Part shown: positions 28,952 to 38,057 of the stretch, one piece after another
Position numbering within the stretch: position 1 is the stretch's first letter
Layout: each line of letters begins with the position of its first letter
Source of the DNA: Flavobacteriales bacterium
GTDB taxonomy: Bacteria; Bacteroidota; Bacteroidia; Flavobacteriales_E; Vicingaceae
Assembly: GCA_905339165.1 (NCBI GenBank)
Contig: CAJPFH010000045.1
Span: 1-64,000, forward strand
DNA length: 64,000 bases
Direction of reading: 5' to 3'
Notes under the pieces: generated by a model
Told to the model about the DNA's origin: nothing
Databases searched by the model: none
What the model saw: the letters and a program-made list of their open reading frames with translations, nothing else
Program-made: the position numbers and the translations under genes

Positions 28952-29866
28952 ATGAATAACAGATATTACAAAAAACTGGCTCTTACAATTGCCCTGTTTC
29001 TAACTTTGGTAGGTATTGCGGGAATTGTAAAAAAGAATGAGCCTTCATCGGAAATTTTCCGAAAACACTTTTGGACATACAAGGTACATAGCAGCAAAAA
29101 ATACAATATAATTTTTGAGGGAGACTCTAGAATTTACAGAGGAATAGATGTCAATAGTTTTAATAAAGGAATAAACATAAACTCTATACACACACTCAAT
29201 TTCGGATTTTCATCAGGCGGACACAATAAAGATATTTTTAACGCAGTAGAAAACAAACTGCTCCACACCTCTTTAAACATAGTGGTACTAGGTATAACTC
29301 CTTTTTCATTAACTCCTAAAGCTCAGCTAAACGAGCATTTTATAGAAGAACAAAACCGAAACAAAGGTGAAACAATAGAACGAATGTATTTCTATCCGTT
29401 TTTATCTTTTTTCGAACCTTTTAATATTCAAAAACTACTACATCCAGATACCGTTACATACTACGAAAAATTCCATAAAAACGGTTGGGTAGAATCATAC
29501 AAAATTCCGGCAAACCCCAATGAAGCATTAACCTCATACAAAAAGGAATTTGAAAACAACCAAGTAAGCGATACGGTAATTGCGGTATTGTTGCAAAAAG
29601 TAAAAGAATGGAAAAATAAACACATAAAAGTATATGCTTTTCGTCCGCCAACAACAGTCAACATGGAAACTTTAGAAAATAATATCAGCGGTTTTAACGA
29701 GAAAGAGTTCATTAAAAAATTTGAAACGGTAGGCGGAAAATGGATTGAAATAGAAAACCGATTTAATTATAATTCTTATGATGGATCCCATCTGCATTTT
29801 TATTCGGCACAGCAACTTTCCTACTATTTGGGTGAAAAAATAAAAGCAGATGTTGTCCCAAAGTAA
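28952..29866 (+). CDS. Membrane-anchored SGNH-like protein, MBOAT partner
   Basis: A 304-residue protein with one N-terminal helix (residues 8-25) and a periplasmic domain. IIFEGDSRIYRGID supplies a GDS-type block I serine. DGSHLHFYS near the C-terminus supplies a D-x-x-H block, so a catalytic Ser/Asp/His arrangement is plausible. It starts 12 nt after the MBOAT gene, like AlgJ/AlgX or PatB behind AlgI/PatA. Sequence similarity to those proteins is not evident by eye, so the name rests on motifs plus context. Confidence 0.65.
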   Translation: MNNRYYKKLALTIALFLTLVGIAGIVKKNEPSSEIFRKHFWTYKVHSSKKYNIIFEGDSRIYRGIDVNSFNKGININSIHTLNFGFSSGGHNKDIFNAVENKLLHTSLNIVVLGITPFSLTPKAQLNEHFIEEQNRNKGETIERMYFYPFLSFFEPFNIQKLLHPDTVTYYEKFHKNGWVESYKIPANPNEALTSYKKEFENNQVSDTVIAVLLQKVKEWKNKHIKVYAFRPPTTVNMETLENNISGFNEKEFIKKFETVGGKWIEIENRFNYNSYDGSHLHFYSAQQLSYYLGEKIKADVVPK

Positions 29867-29998
29867 ACCTATACATTTCTCTACAGTTTAAATTCTTTTA
29901 TTTTCGGATATCATATCGTAGGAAACTCAATAAATTTTGCATAGTTGTTTTCATTTAAAGCCTCATGGAAAGCACACCTATTTGAAAAAGAGCCCACT

Positions 29999-30036
29999 GT
30001 GTTATTTATGATTTATCTCATAAATTAACATAACAC
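29999..30036. promoter_or_regulatory. Nested inverted repeat with a degenerate FNR-like core, distal to nar
   Basis: GTGTTAT (29999-30005) and ATAACAC (30030-30036) enclose TTTATGATTTATCTCATAAA (30005-30024). The core ATGAT-TTAT-CTCAT differs from ATGAT-N4-ATCAT by one base. A further inverted repeat ATCATTG/CAATGAT follows at 30039-30063. All lie in the 366-base gene-free stretch 29867-30232, which is otherwise AT-rich non-coding DNA. Confidence 0.5.
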
Positions 30037-30114
30037 GAATCATTGTTTGGGTACTCCAATGATAGATATTTTCGCTCAATATTAAACGTATGCGACATTT
30101 TTCAAAGCTTTTAA

Positions 30115-30132
30115 TTATGATAAGTATCATAA
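30115..30132. promoter_or_regulatory. FNR-like palindrome upstream of the nar operon
   Basis: TTATGATAAGTATCATAA, with perfect 8-bp arms around AG. Its core ATGATAAGTATCAT (30117-30130) matches the motif found at three other promoters in the window. The nearest -7-like box, TCATTTTG (30149-30156), is centred 29 nt downstream, and the first ATG of the operon is 103 nt beyond the core. Confidence 0.65.
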
Positions 30133-30232
30133 ATAGAACTGAGAATAATCATTTTGCTTGCGAACAGTCAATAGCACTTTTACAAACGGAAAGAACAACC
30201 ACAATACATAAAAATTAAAAAGGTATAATTCC

Positions 30233-31129
30233 ATGAACAACAAAAGAAAAATCAAAACGAATTTAAAGACAGCACTCTTGTGGAGTGCACTTTTTTTCCC
30301 TACTGGTTTGTTAATGGCACAAGACGGTGCCGCTTTATTTAAAACAAACTGTAGTGCCTGTCATAATATAGGTAAAGGCAGATTAGTAGGTCCCGACTTA
30401 AAAGGCGTAACCAATAAACGCACCGAAGAGTGGCTTGGTAAATTTATAAAGGCCTCTCAAAATTTTATAAATAGCGGAGATGCCGATGCTAAGGCTATTT
30501 TTGATGAATACAAGGTAGTAATGCCCGACTTTAATTTGCCCGATGCTGACATTAAAGCTATAATAGCACATATTGCCAGTCAAAGCCCTGCTGAAGCCGA
30601 GCAAACAGCAACGGTAGAAGTAGTTGAAACAGCCACATCAAGTGAACCTGCAATGCCTGGTTCTGAAGTTGCTTCAAAAGAAGATATTAAGAAAGGTTCC
30701 GAGTTATTTAGCGGAAAAACCTCTTTTGTAAACGGAGGACCATCATGTCTTTCTTGTCATAATGTTTCAAATGAGCAAGTGCCTGCCGGAGGTTTATTGG
30801 CCAAAGATTTAACATCGGTTTATAGCCGATTAGGAGGCGATGCAGGTCTGCAAGGTATCTTAAAATCTTTCCCATTTCCGGCTATGGCTCATTCCTATAA
30901 AAACAGACCTTTAACCGATGAGGAAGTTAGGTTGGTATCGGCTTTTTTATACGATGCCGATAAAAGCAATATTTATCAGGTAAGCAATTCAGGAAACGGC
31001 ATCTTTATCTATGGTGGAGGTATTGCCTTGGTAGTGCTCCTTATTCTAATTGCATTGCTTTGGTACAACCGCAAAAAAAATAATGTTAAATACGATATCT
31101 ATAATCGTCAAATAAAGTCATCTAATTAA
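30233..31129 (+). CDS. Membrane-anchored diheme cytochrome c of the nar operon
   Basis: A 298-residue exported cytochrome. A signal peptide (to about residue 29) is followed by domain 1 with CSACH (Cys40-His44) and VGPDLKGV. Domain 2 has CLSCH at about residue 170 and a distal Met region (FPAMAHSY). A C-terminal membrane helix lies at about residues 260-283. First gene of the nar operon, 20 nt before narG, comparable in position to the diheme NarC of Thermus. Domain 1 is very close in sequence to the N-terminal domain of ActA at 38058. It probably carries electrons to or from the membrane on the periplasmic face. Confidence 0.88.
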   Translation: MNNKRKIKTNLKTALLWSALFFPTGLLMAQDGAALFKTNCSACHNIGKGRLVGPDLKGVTNKRTEEWLGKFIKASQNFINSGDADAKAIFDEYKVVMPDFNLPDADIKAIIAHIASQSPAEAEQTATVEVVETATSSEPAMPGSEVASKEDIKKGSELFSGKTSFVNGGPSCLSCHNVSNEQVPAGGLLAKDLTSVYSRLGGDAGLQGILKSFPFPAMAHSYKNRPLTDEEVRLVSAFLYDADKSNIYQVSNSGNGIFIYGGGIALVVLLILIALLWYNRKKNNVKYDIYNRQIKSSN

Positions 31130-31149
31130 GAAATTAAAAACCAAATAAT

Positions 31150-34100
31150 ATGAGCTGGATAGAAGATATTATATCACCCAAAACCCGTAAATGGGAAGAG
31201 TTTTATCGTAACCGTTGGCAATACGATAAGGTAGTACGTAGTACACACGGTGTAAACTGTACCGGTGGCTGCTCTTGGGCAATACACGTTAAAGACGGTA
31301 TTGTTGTGTGGGAAATGCAACAAGTGGATTATCCACAATTTAATAAAGAAGTACCACCCTACGAACCTAGAGGTTGCCAAAGAGGGATTTCGTATTCTTG
31401 GTATTTATACAGTCCGATAAGGGTTAAGTATCCGCTTATAAGAGGGGCATTAATGGATTTATTTAATGCTGAGAAGGAAGCAGCAGGCGGAGATATAGTA
31501 AAAGCTTGGGAAAACTTGCAATCAAACCCCGAAAAACGCAAACGCTATCAAAGAGCAAGAGGAAAGGGAGGTTTCAGAAGAGCAAAGTGGAATGAAGTAG
31601 TAGATTTAATTACTGCGGCAAATATATATACTATTAAGAAATATGGTTCCGATAGAATCATCGGATTTGCACCGATTCCTGCAAAAAGTATGTTAAGTTA
31701 TGCATCCGGAGCACGCTATATTCAGTTAATGGGTGGTGTAAATTTAAGTTTCTACGATTGGTATTGCGATTTACCAAACGCATACCCTGAAATTTGGGGA
31801 GAGCAAACAGACGTGTGCGAAAGTGCCGACTGGTACCATTCTAAGTTCTGTGTTTCTATGGGAGCTAACCTAGGGATGACTAGAACACCCGATATTCACT
31901 TTTTCTCTGAGGCACGTCATAATGGAACTAAAACCGTTGTGATGTCGCCCGACTTCAGCATGGTAACCAAGCATGCCGACCAATGGATTCCAGTTCATGC
32001 AGGTTCTGACGGTGCATTTTGGATGGCGGTTACACACGTTATCTTACAAGAATATCATGTAAACAGACAGGTACCCTACTTTATTGACTACGTAAAAAGA
32101 TATACCGATTGTCCGTTTTTAGTACGATTAAATAAGGAAGGCGACAAGTTAGTACCCGGAAGAATGGTAAGAGCAAATGAAATGGCACAATACAAAGACA
32201 TTTCGAATGGCGATTGGAAATTTTTGAATTTCGATACCCAAACAGGAAACTTAGTTGTACCAAAAGGAACCATGGGACACCGTTGGGATGATAAACAAGG
32301 TAATTGGAATTTGAAATACGAAGATAGTGTAACCAATAATGAATACGATCCTGAACTTACATTTTTAAATAAGAATGAAGGAGTACTACAAGTAGAATTT
32401 GTAGAGTATGGTTTAGATAAAAAAGCATTAAGAGGTGTTCCTGTTAGGTACATAAATGCTGCAAATGGAGAGAAAATCCCGGTGGCTACCATCTACGATT
32501 TAACAATGGCTCAGTATGGGGTAGGTAGAGGATTAGAAGGAAACTATCCAAAAACATACGATGAAAAAGACCAAGCCTATACACCTGCATGGCAAGAAAT
32601 ATTTACCGGAATAGGAAAAGATACCGTAATCCAATTAGCTCGGGAATGGGCAAATACGGCCGAGGTAACCGAAGGCAAATGTATGGTAATTGTAGGTGCA
32701 GCCATTAATCACTGGTTTCATGGAAACTTGATGTACCGTGCCGCTATCATGGCTCAAATGTTAACCGGTTGCAACGGTAAAAATGGTGGCGGAATGAACC
32801 ACTATGTTGGTCAGGAAAAATTAGCCCCTATGGATTCTTGGGCTACCGTGATGAGTTCTAAAGATTGGGGAACTATCCCAAGACTACAGCAAGGACCTAT
32901 TTGGCACTATATCAACTCATCTCAATGGAGATACGATGGAAATCAAAAATTCTATAATTCAGTTCCAGAAAATAAATTGGCACACACACATACTGCCGAT
33001 TGGGCCGTAAAAGCTGTTCGTAACGGTTGGATGCCTTACTATCCTCAATACAACAAAAATAACTTCGAAATTGTAAAAGACGCTCAAAATTCCGGATGTA
33101 AAACAGATGATGAAATAAGAAATTATATTGTAAACCAGCTAAAATCGGGAGAATTAAAACATGCGGTGGTTGAACCCGATGAAGAAATTAATTTTCCCCG
33201 TGTTTGGTTTATTTGGAAAGGAAATGCAATTGGAACATCTGCAAAAGGGCATGAGTACTTTCTTGACCATTATTTAGGAACTCATACGAACAAAATTGCT
33301 GATGAAGTGGCTGGTGATATTGTCGAAGATATCGCTTTCAAAAAAGAAGGAGCGAGAGGTAAAATGGATTTAGTAATAGATGTCAATTTCCGTATGGATA
33401 CCTCTGCATTGTATTCGGATATTGTTCTTCCAACTGCCTCGTGGTATGAAAAGGCTGATATCAATTCAACCGATATGCACTCCTTTATTCACCCATTATC
33501 AGCTGCAATTGACCCTGTTTGGGAATCAAAGTCTGACTGGCAAATTTTCGAACTTTTAGCACTTAGAATAAGTGAAATGGCCAAACAATACCTTCCAGAC
33601 GTAATGAAAGATGTTGTAAATTCTCCTCTTTCTCACGATTCGAAAGATGAGATTACTCAACCACGTTTGCAAGACTGGAGCAAGGGAGAATGCGAAGCGA
33701 TACCCGGCAAAACCATGCATAAAATAGCGTTTGTAGAAAGAGATTATACGAAGATTTATAACAAATACATTTCATTAGGAGAAGGTGTCGCTAAAAGTGG
33801 TTTAGGTGCACATGGAAATCATTATCATTGTGATGATGTATATGCCGAAATGTTAGCAGACAGAAAACATATTCAAAAATGGGAAGGCAAAGAATACCCC
33901 TCATTAAAAGAAGATGTAGAAGCAGTAAATGCAGTTTTAAAATTATCCTCCCTTACCAATGGAAAATTAACAAAACGTGCTTACGAAATAATGGGCAAAA
34001 AAATTGGTGTGGAAGCAGTAGAAAGATTAGGAGACGGATACGAGCAAATTGAAATGGAATACCGCGATTTACAGGCTCAACCCAAGCGTTACAATTCTTC

Positions 34101-34788
34101 GCCTCTTTGGTCTGGATTAATGCATGAAGGTAGAACTTATGCCGCATATACTTATAACGTAGATTACTTGGTGCCATGGAGAACACTTACCGGAAGACAA
34201 CATTTTTATCTCGACCACGATGCTTATATCGCTTTTGGAGAACATTTATCTACCTATAAACCTTCTCCAACTCCCGAAGCTTATGGCGACTTAAGAAAAA
34301 CCGTAAACGATGGAAAAGCAAGAGTGTTAAATTGTTTAACTCCTCATGGAAAATGGCATATTCACTCTACATATGGCGACACATTAAGAATGTTAACTCT
34401 TTCAAGAGGCGGAGAGCCTTGTTGGTTGAGTGAAACCGATGCGGAAGAATTAGGAATAAAAGATAACGATTATGTAGAAGTGTATAACGACCACGGAACA
34501 TACGTTACCCGTGCTTGTGTGAGTGCTCGTATTCCTAAAGGTGTTTGTATTGTTTACCATGCTGTAGAAAGAACATACAACATACCAAAATCGCAAGAAA
34601 GAAGAGGTAAAAATGGAGAACCTAGAAGAGGTGGAATGAACAACTCATTCACCAGGGTTCACTTAAAACCCAATTTAATGTGCGGTGGATATGGACAATT
34701 TACTTACCACTTCAACTATTGGGGGCCGGTAGGCGTAAACCGCGATACGCACGTACTAGTAAGAAAAATGGAAAAAGTAGAGTATTAA
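31150..34788 (+). CDS. narG: Respiratory nitrate reductase alpha subunit
   Basis: The 1212-residue molybdenum subunit that reduces nitrate to nitrite. It tracks E. coli NarG through its length. The FS0 cluster ligands start [13 protein letters not shown] (His33, Cys37, Cys41), then EPRGCQRG supplies the last cysteine. The molybdenum-ligating aspartate is in [11 protein letters not shown] near residue 200. Other matches are GEQTDV.ESADWY, SSQWRY and [27 protein letters not shown]. There is no twin-arginine signal, so the active site should face the cytoplasm. Needs bis-MGD cofactor, to which moeA and the moa genes in this window contribute. Confidence 0.98.
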   Translation: MSWIEDIISPKTRKWEEFYRNRWQYDKVVRSTHGVNCTGGCSWAIHVKDGIVVWEMQQVDYPQFNKEVPPYEPRGCQRGISYSWYLYSPIRVKYPLIRGALMDLFNAEKEAAGGDIVKAWENLQSNPEKRKRYQRARGKGGFRRAKWNEVVDLITAANIYTIKKYGSDRIIGFAPIPAKSMLSYASGARYIQLMGGVNLSFYDWYCDLPNAYPEIWGEQTDVCESADWYHSKFCVSMGANLGMTRTPDIHFFSEARHNGTKTVVMSPDFSMVTKHADQWIPVHAGSDGAFWMAVTHVILQEYHVNRQVPYFIDYVKRYTDCPFLVRLNKEGDKLVPGRMVRANEMAQYKDISNGDWKFLNFDTQTGNLVVPKGTMGHRWDDKQGNWNLKYEDSVTNNEYDPELTFLNKNEGVLQVEFVEYGLDKKALRGVPVRYINAANGEKIPVATIYDLTMAQYGVGRGLEGNYPKTYDEKDQAYTPAWQEIFTGIGKDTVIQLAREWANTAEVTEGKCMVIVGAAINHWFHGNLMYRAAIMAQMLTGCNGKNGGGMNHYVGQEKLAPMDSWATVMSSKDWGTIPRLQQGPIWHYINSSQWRYDGNQKFYNSVPENKLAHTHTADWAVKAVRNGWMPYYPQYNKNNFEIVKDAQNSGCKTDDEIRNYIVNQLKSGELKHAVVEPDEEINFPRVWFIWKGNAIGTSAKGHEYFLDHYLGTHTNKIADEVAGDIVEDIAFKKEGARGKMDLVIDVNFRMDTSALYSDIVLPTASWYEKADINSTDMHSFIHPLSAAIDPVWESKSDWQIFELLALRISEMAKQYLPDVMKDVVNSPLSHDSKDEITQPRLQDWSKGECEAIPGKTMHKIAFVERDYTKIYNKYISLGEGVAKSGLGAHGNHYHCDDVYAEMLADRKHIQKWEGKEYPSLKEDVEAVNAVLKLSSLTNGKLTKRAYEIMGKKIGVEAVERLGDGYEQIEMEYRDLQAQPKRYNSSPLWSGLMHEGRTYAAYTYNVDYLVPWRTLTGRQHFYLDHDAYIAFGEHLSTYKPSPTPEAYGDLRKTVNDGKARVLNCLTPHGKWHIHSTYGDTLRMLTLSRGGEPCWLSETDAEELGIKDNDYVEVYNDHGTYVTRACVSARIPKGVCIVYHAVERTYNIPKSQERRGKNGEPRRGGMNNSFTRVHLKPNLMCGGYGQFTYHFNYWGPVGVNRDTHVLVRKMEKVEY

Positions 34789-34813
34789 TAAAAACGAATT
34801 TAAACTATAACTT

Positions 34814-36307
34814 ATGGATATCAGATCACAAGTTTCGATGGTGTTTCACCTTGACAAGTGCATAGGTTGTCATACCTGTTCTATTGCCTGTAAAAATATT
34901 TGGACAGACCGCAAAGGGGCCGAATATATGTGGTGGAACAATGTAGAAACCAAACCAGGCACAGGCTACCCAACTAAATGGGAAGACCAAGAAATATACA
35001 AAGGCGGTTGGGAAAAAAACGGAGATTCCGTATCGCTTAAAGGAGCAGGAAAACTGAAAGGTTTAAAGAACATCTTTCACAATCCAAATATGCCTTCCTT
35101 AGAAGATTACTACGAACCATGGGCATACCGCTATACAGATTTATTTGAAGCTCCGGAAGGAGATGATCAACCTATTGGAAGAGCCGTATCTCTGATTACC
35201 GGAGAGCCTATCGAAATACAAGCCGGCCCAAACTGGGATGATGATTTGTCGGGAACTCCCGATTATGCTCGTCAGGATGTTAATTTCAAACATTTAAGCA
35301 AGGCCGAGCAGGAATCTATGTTCCAATTGGAAAGAATGACCTTTCATTACCTTCCAAGAATTTGTAATCACTGTTTAAATCCGGCTTGTGTGGGTTCATG
35401 CCCATCGGGTGCGTTATACAAAAGAGGAGAAGATGGTGTGGTTTTAATTAATCAGGAACGTTGCAGAGCCTGGAGAATGTGTGTTACGGCCTGCCCTTAC
35501 AAAAAGAGCTATTACAACTGGAACACCGGCAAATCTGAAAAATGCGTACTGTGTTATCCTCGTTTAGAGTCCGGACAAGCACCTGCTTGTATGCACTCCT
35601 GCGTTGGTAGAATTCGTTACCTTGGAGTAATGTTATACGATGCAGACAGGATTGAAGCCGTAGCATCTTGTGATGAGGCCGAATTGATTGACAGACAAAT
35701 GGAAATATACCTAGATCCTTTTGACCCTGCAGTAATCAAAGCGGCAAAAGAAAACGGAATATCTGATTCTACGATTGTTGCAGCACAAAATTCTCCGGTA
35801 TATAAGTTTGTGAAAAAATGGAGAATAGCTCTTCCGCTTCATCCGGAATTCCGCACAATTCCTAACTTATTTTACGTACTACCATTGTTGCCCGCTATGG
35901 CTTCCGTTAGTGAAGACGGAGTGTACGACTCTCTTTCCGAAAATTTACTTTCAGGAGTAGAAAAATTGAGAGTACCTATTCGTTACTTATCTTCTTTGTT
36001 TGCTGCCGGAAACGATAATAAAATTATAGAAGTATTTAAACGACTACATGCAGTACGTGTATCGAGGAGAGACACAACAGTAAAAGATGTTACTGAAACA
36101 CAACTAAACAAAGTAATGAGCGAAGCAAATATGGATATTCATGAAGCAAATGAGATTTTCAGACTCACATCATTAGCCACTTTTGAAGAACGCTTTGTTG
36201 TGCCTGCTGCTCACCGTGAAGAAGCCATAGAAATGCTAGAAAACACAGGTGATGTAAAAGGCAATACAGGTTTCGGATTTAAAATGAAACCCGAAAGAGG
36301 ATTATAA
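34814..36307 (+). CDS. narH: Respiratory nitrate reductase beta subunit
   Basis: The 497-residue iron-sulfur subunit that passes electrons from NarI heme to NarG. Cluster motifs run in order: CIGCHTCSIACKN at residues ~16-28, then NHCLNPACVGSCPSGALY, then CRAWRMCVTACPYKK, where Trp replaces a cysteine to hold the [3Fe-4S] cluster, and CVLCYPRLESGQ. The rest follows E. coli NarH closely (ETKPGTGYPTKWE, SCVGRIRYLG). Starts 25 nt after narG; narJ follows after 2 nt. Confidence 0.97.
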   Translation: MDIRSQVSMVFHLDKCIGCHTCSIACKNIWTDRKGAEYMWWNNVETKPGTGYPTKWEDQEIYKGGWEKNGDSVSLKGAGKLKGLKNIFHNPNMPSLEDYYEPWAYRYTDLFEAPEGDDQPIGRAVSLITGEPIEIQAGPNWDDDLSGTPDYARQDVNFKHLSKAEQESMFQLERMTFHYLPRICNHCLNPACVGSCPSGALYKRGEDGVVLINQERCRAWRMCVTACPYKKSYYNWNTGKSEKCVLCYPRLESGQAPACMHSCVGRIRYLGVMLYDADRIEAVASCDEAELIDRQMEIYLDPFDPAVIKAAKENGISDSTIVAAQNSPVYKFVKKWRIALPLHPEFRTIPNLFYVLPLLPAMASVSEDGVYDSLSENLLSGVEKLRVPIRYLSSLFAAGNDNKIIEVFKRLHAVRVSRRDTTVKDVTETQLNKVMSEANMDIHEANEIFRLTSLATFEERFVVPAAHREEAIEMLENTGDVKGNTGFGFKMKPERGL

Positions 36308-36309
36308 AA

Positions 36310-37026
36310 ATGAACAACATTCAGCCATATAGTTTATTTGCACCTATTTTTGCTTATCCCTCAGAGACTTATAAAAGGGAAGTAGATAATTTGCAGACAT
36401 TTTTAAATAAATATTACCCTTTGGCGGCCCAATGTTTTCAACCTTTTTCTGATTATGTGGCTTCTAACCCCCTAGAACAAATAGAGGAGGTGTATACCAA
36501 AACTTTTCATATACAGGCTGTTTGTTACTTAGATTTAGGATACGTTATTTTTGGGGAAGACTACAAGCGAGGAGAGTTTTTGGTTAATATGAAACACGAG
36601 CAAGATTTAGCCGAAAATGATTGCGGAAATGATTTAGCCGACAATTTGGTAAATGTACTTACCCTTTTACCAAAACTGAAAGATCAAGCATTTAAAGAGG
36701 AATTAATAGTTCGCATTTTAATACCTGCACTCGAGAAAATGCTTGCAGAATTTAAGTCTTCTAAAATGGATTTAAGAGAAAAGGTATTAAAAAAAGTGCA
36801 AAAAGTGGTAATACAACAAGGGCTACCTTTTGGAAACATATTTCAGAGTGCGTTATCTGCTTTGTTAGAGGTGTGCAAAACAGCGTATTCATCTACCACA
36901 CTTAAAGCCTATACTCAAGTGCCCGAGGGGTATTACGGTAATTTTTTATCGGGTTGCGGAATCAGTTGCTCAACATCATCAAATACAACAAATACAAATA
37001 CAACATCAACCATTAAAACTTTATAA
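36310..37026 (+). CDS. narJ: Nitrate reductase assembly chaperone NarJ
   Basis: A 238-residue member of the NarJ/TorD/DmsD chaperone family that holds NarG for molybdenum cofactor insertion and membrane attachment. The conserved region is EVYTKTFHIQAVCYLDLGYVIFGEDYKRGEFL (residues ~60-95; read in two parts), embedded in an all-helical protein. The last ~20 residues are a Ser/Thr/Asn-rich tail encoded by near-repetitive ACA/AAT codons, not a family feature. Its position between narH and narI is canonical. Confidence 0.9.
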   Translation: MNNIQPYSLFAPIFAYPSETYKREVDNLQTFLNKYYPLAAQCFQPFSDYVASNPLEQIEEVYTKTFHIQAVCYLDLGYVIFGEDYKRGEFLVNMKHEQDLAENDCGNDLADNLVNVLTLLPKLKDQAFKEELIVRILIPALEKMLAEFKSSKMDLREKVLKKVQKVVIQQGLPFGNIFQSALSALLEVCKTAYSSTTLKAYTQVPEGYYGNFLSGCGISCSTSSNTTNTNTTSTIKTL

Positions 37027-37028
37027 TC

Positions 37029-37751
37029 ATGCTAAACTATCTTTTATTTATTGCTTTGCCATACGCTGCCTTGGCTGTATTTATTATAGGTTCAATATTC
37101 CGTTATCGTTTTATGGGATTCAAAGTATCCTCTTTATCAAGCCAGTTTTTAGAAGGTAAAAATTTGTTTTGGGGCAGCCAGCCCTTTCACTGGGGAATGT
37201 TCTTTTTGTTTTTCGGACATTTAACTGCATTTTTAATCCCTCGAGCAGTTATTGCATGGAATGGAGACCCATTGCGTTTGATAATTTTAGAAGTTACCGG
37301 TTTTGCATTTGGTTTGTCGGCACTTTTGGGCATACTACTACTTATTTTTAGAAGACTCACAAACAAACGACTTCAGATGGTTACCAATTACATGGATGTA
37401 GTGGTGTATATTGTATTATTAGTACAAATCACCTCCGGTTTATGGGTGGCATTTTTTAACAGATGGGGTTCTTCTTGGTTTGCTTCTACTTTAACCCCCT
37501 ACCTGAGGTCTATCTTTTCTTTCGACCCACAGGTAGATGCAGTAAGCATGATGCCTCTTTCTGTTCAGATTCATATCGTTTCAGCATTTTCTATCATTGC
37601 CATTATCCCTTTTACCCGTTTTGTACACTTTTTGGTTTACCCAGTAGATTATTTGTGGAGAAGATACCAACAGGTAATTTGGAATTGGGATAGAAAAGAT
37701 ATAAGAGCTTCTAGAAAACATGTGTATGGAGAGAGAACAAAAAATAACTAA
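37029..37751 (+). CDS. narI: Respiratory nitrate reductase gamma subunit (cytochrome b)
   Basis: A 240-residue, five-helix membrane subunit that oxidises quinol and anchors NarGH. The four heme-ligand histidines are all present: His54 and His64 in FHWGMFFLFFGHL, and His182 and His200 in QIHIVSAF...RFVHFL, matching E. coli His56, His66, His187 and His205. So both b hemes should be bound. Last gene of the operon before a terminator. No narK transporter gene accompanies it. Confidence 0.97.
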   Translation: MLNYLLFIALPYAALAVFIIGSIFRYRFMGFKVSSLSSQFLEGKNLFWGSQPFHWGMFFLFFGHLTAFLIPRAVIAWNGDPLRLIILEVTGFAFGLSALLGILLLIFRRLTNKRLQMVTNYMDVVVYIVLLVQITSGLWVAFFNRWGSSWFASTLTPYLRSIFSFDPQVDAVSMMPLSVQIHIVSAFSIIAIIPFTRFVHFLVYPVDYLWRRYQQVIWNWDRKDIRASRKHVYGERTKNN

Positions 37752-37772
37752 GCAAATAAAACATTGAAACCT

Positions 37773-37807
37773 AAAAAAAGTCTAGTTTAAAAATTAGACT
37801 TTTTTTG
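37773..37807 (+). terminator. Terminator of the nar operon
   Basis: AAGTCTA and TAGACTT form the stem around a T/A-rich loop, with an A-run before and a T-run after, 21 nt past the narI stop. It separates nar from the act operon. Confidence 0.85.
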
Positions 37808-37913
37808 TTGTCTTTTTGTGCATATTATGCTAATAATGAAAGAGTTTTTTAAGTAGATTTTTTTTAACCAAGAAAAGAAATTAAACCAACATAGCAAATA
37901 CAAGAAAACTTCA

Positions 37914-38023
37914 TATATTTGGCACGTTAATTTCGGTGAAAAAATATGCTTTTTAGTGTAATTGCTGCGTTTTCAGGCTCTTAAACATAGTTAAAAATCT
38001 TAAATTTACAAGATATAATTTTG
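37914..38023 (+). promoter_or_regulatory. Promoter region of the act operon
   Basis: Two exact TAnnTTTG boxes occur: TATATTTG at 37914-37921 and TAATTTTG at 38016-38023. The second would give a ~28-nt leader to the ATG at 38058. Neither has a TTTG box at the standard -33 distance, so the choice is open. No FNR-like palindrome is present. The rest of the 306-base gap holds the nar terminator and AT-rich DNA. Confidence 0.45.
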
Positions 38024-38057
38024 AATAGTAAGTTGCATTGGTTTTTAAATTAAAATA

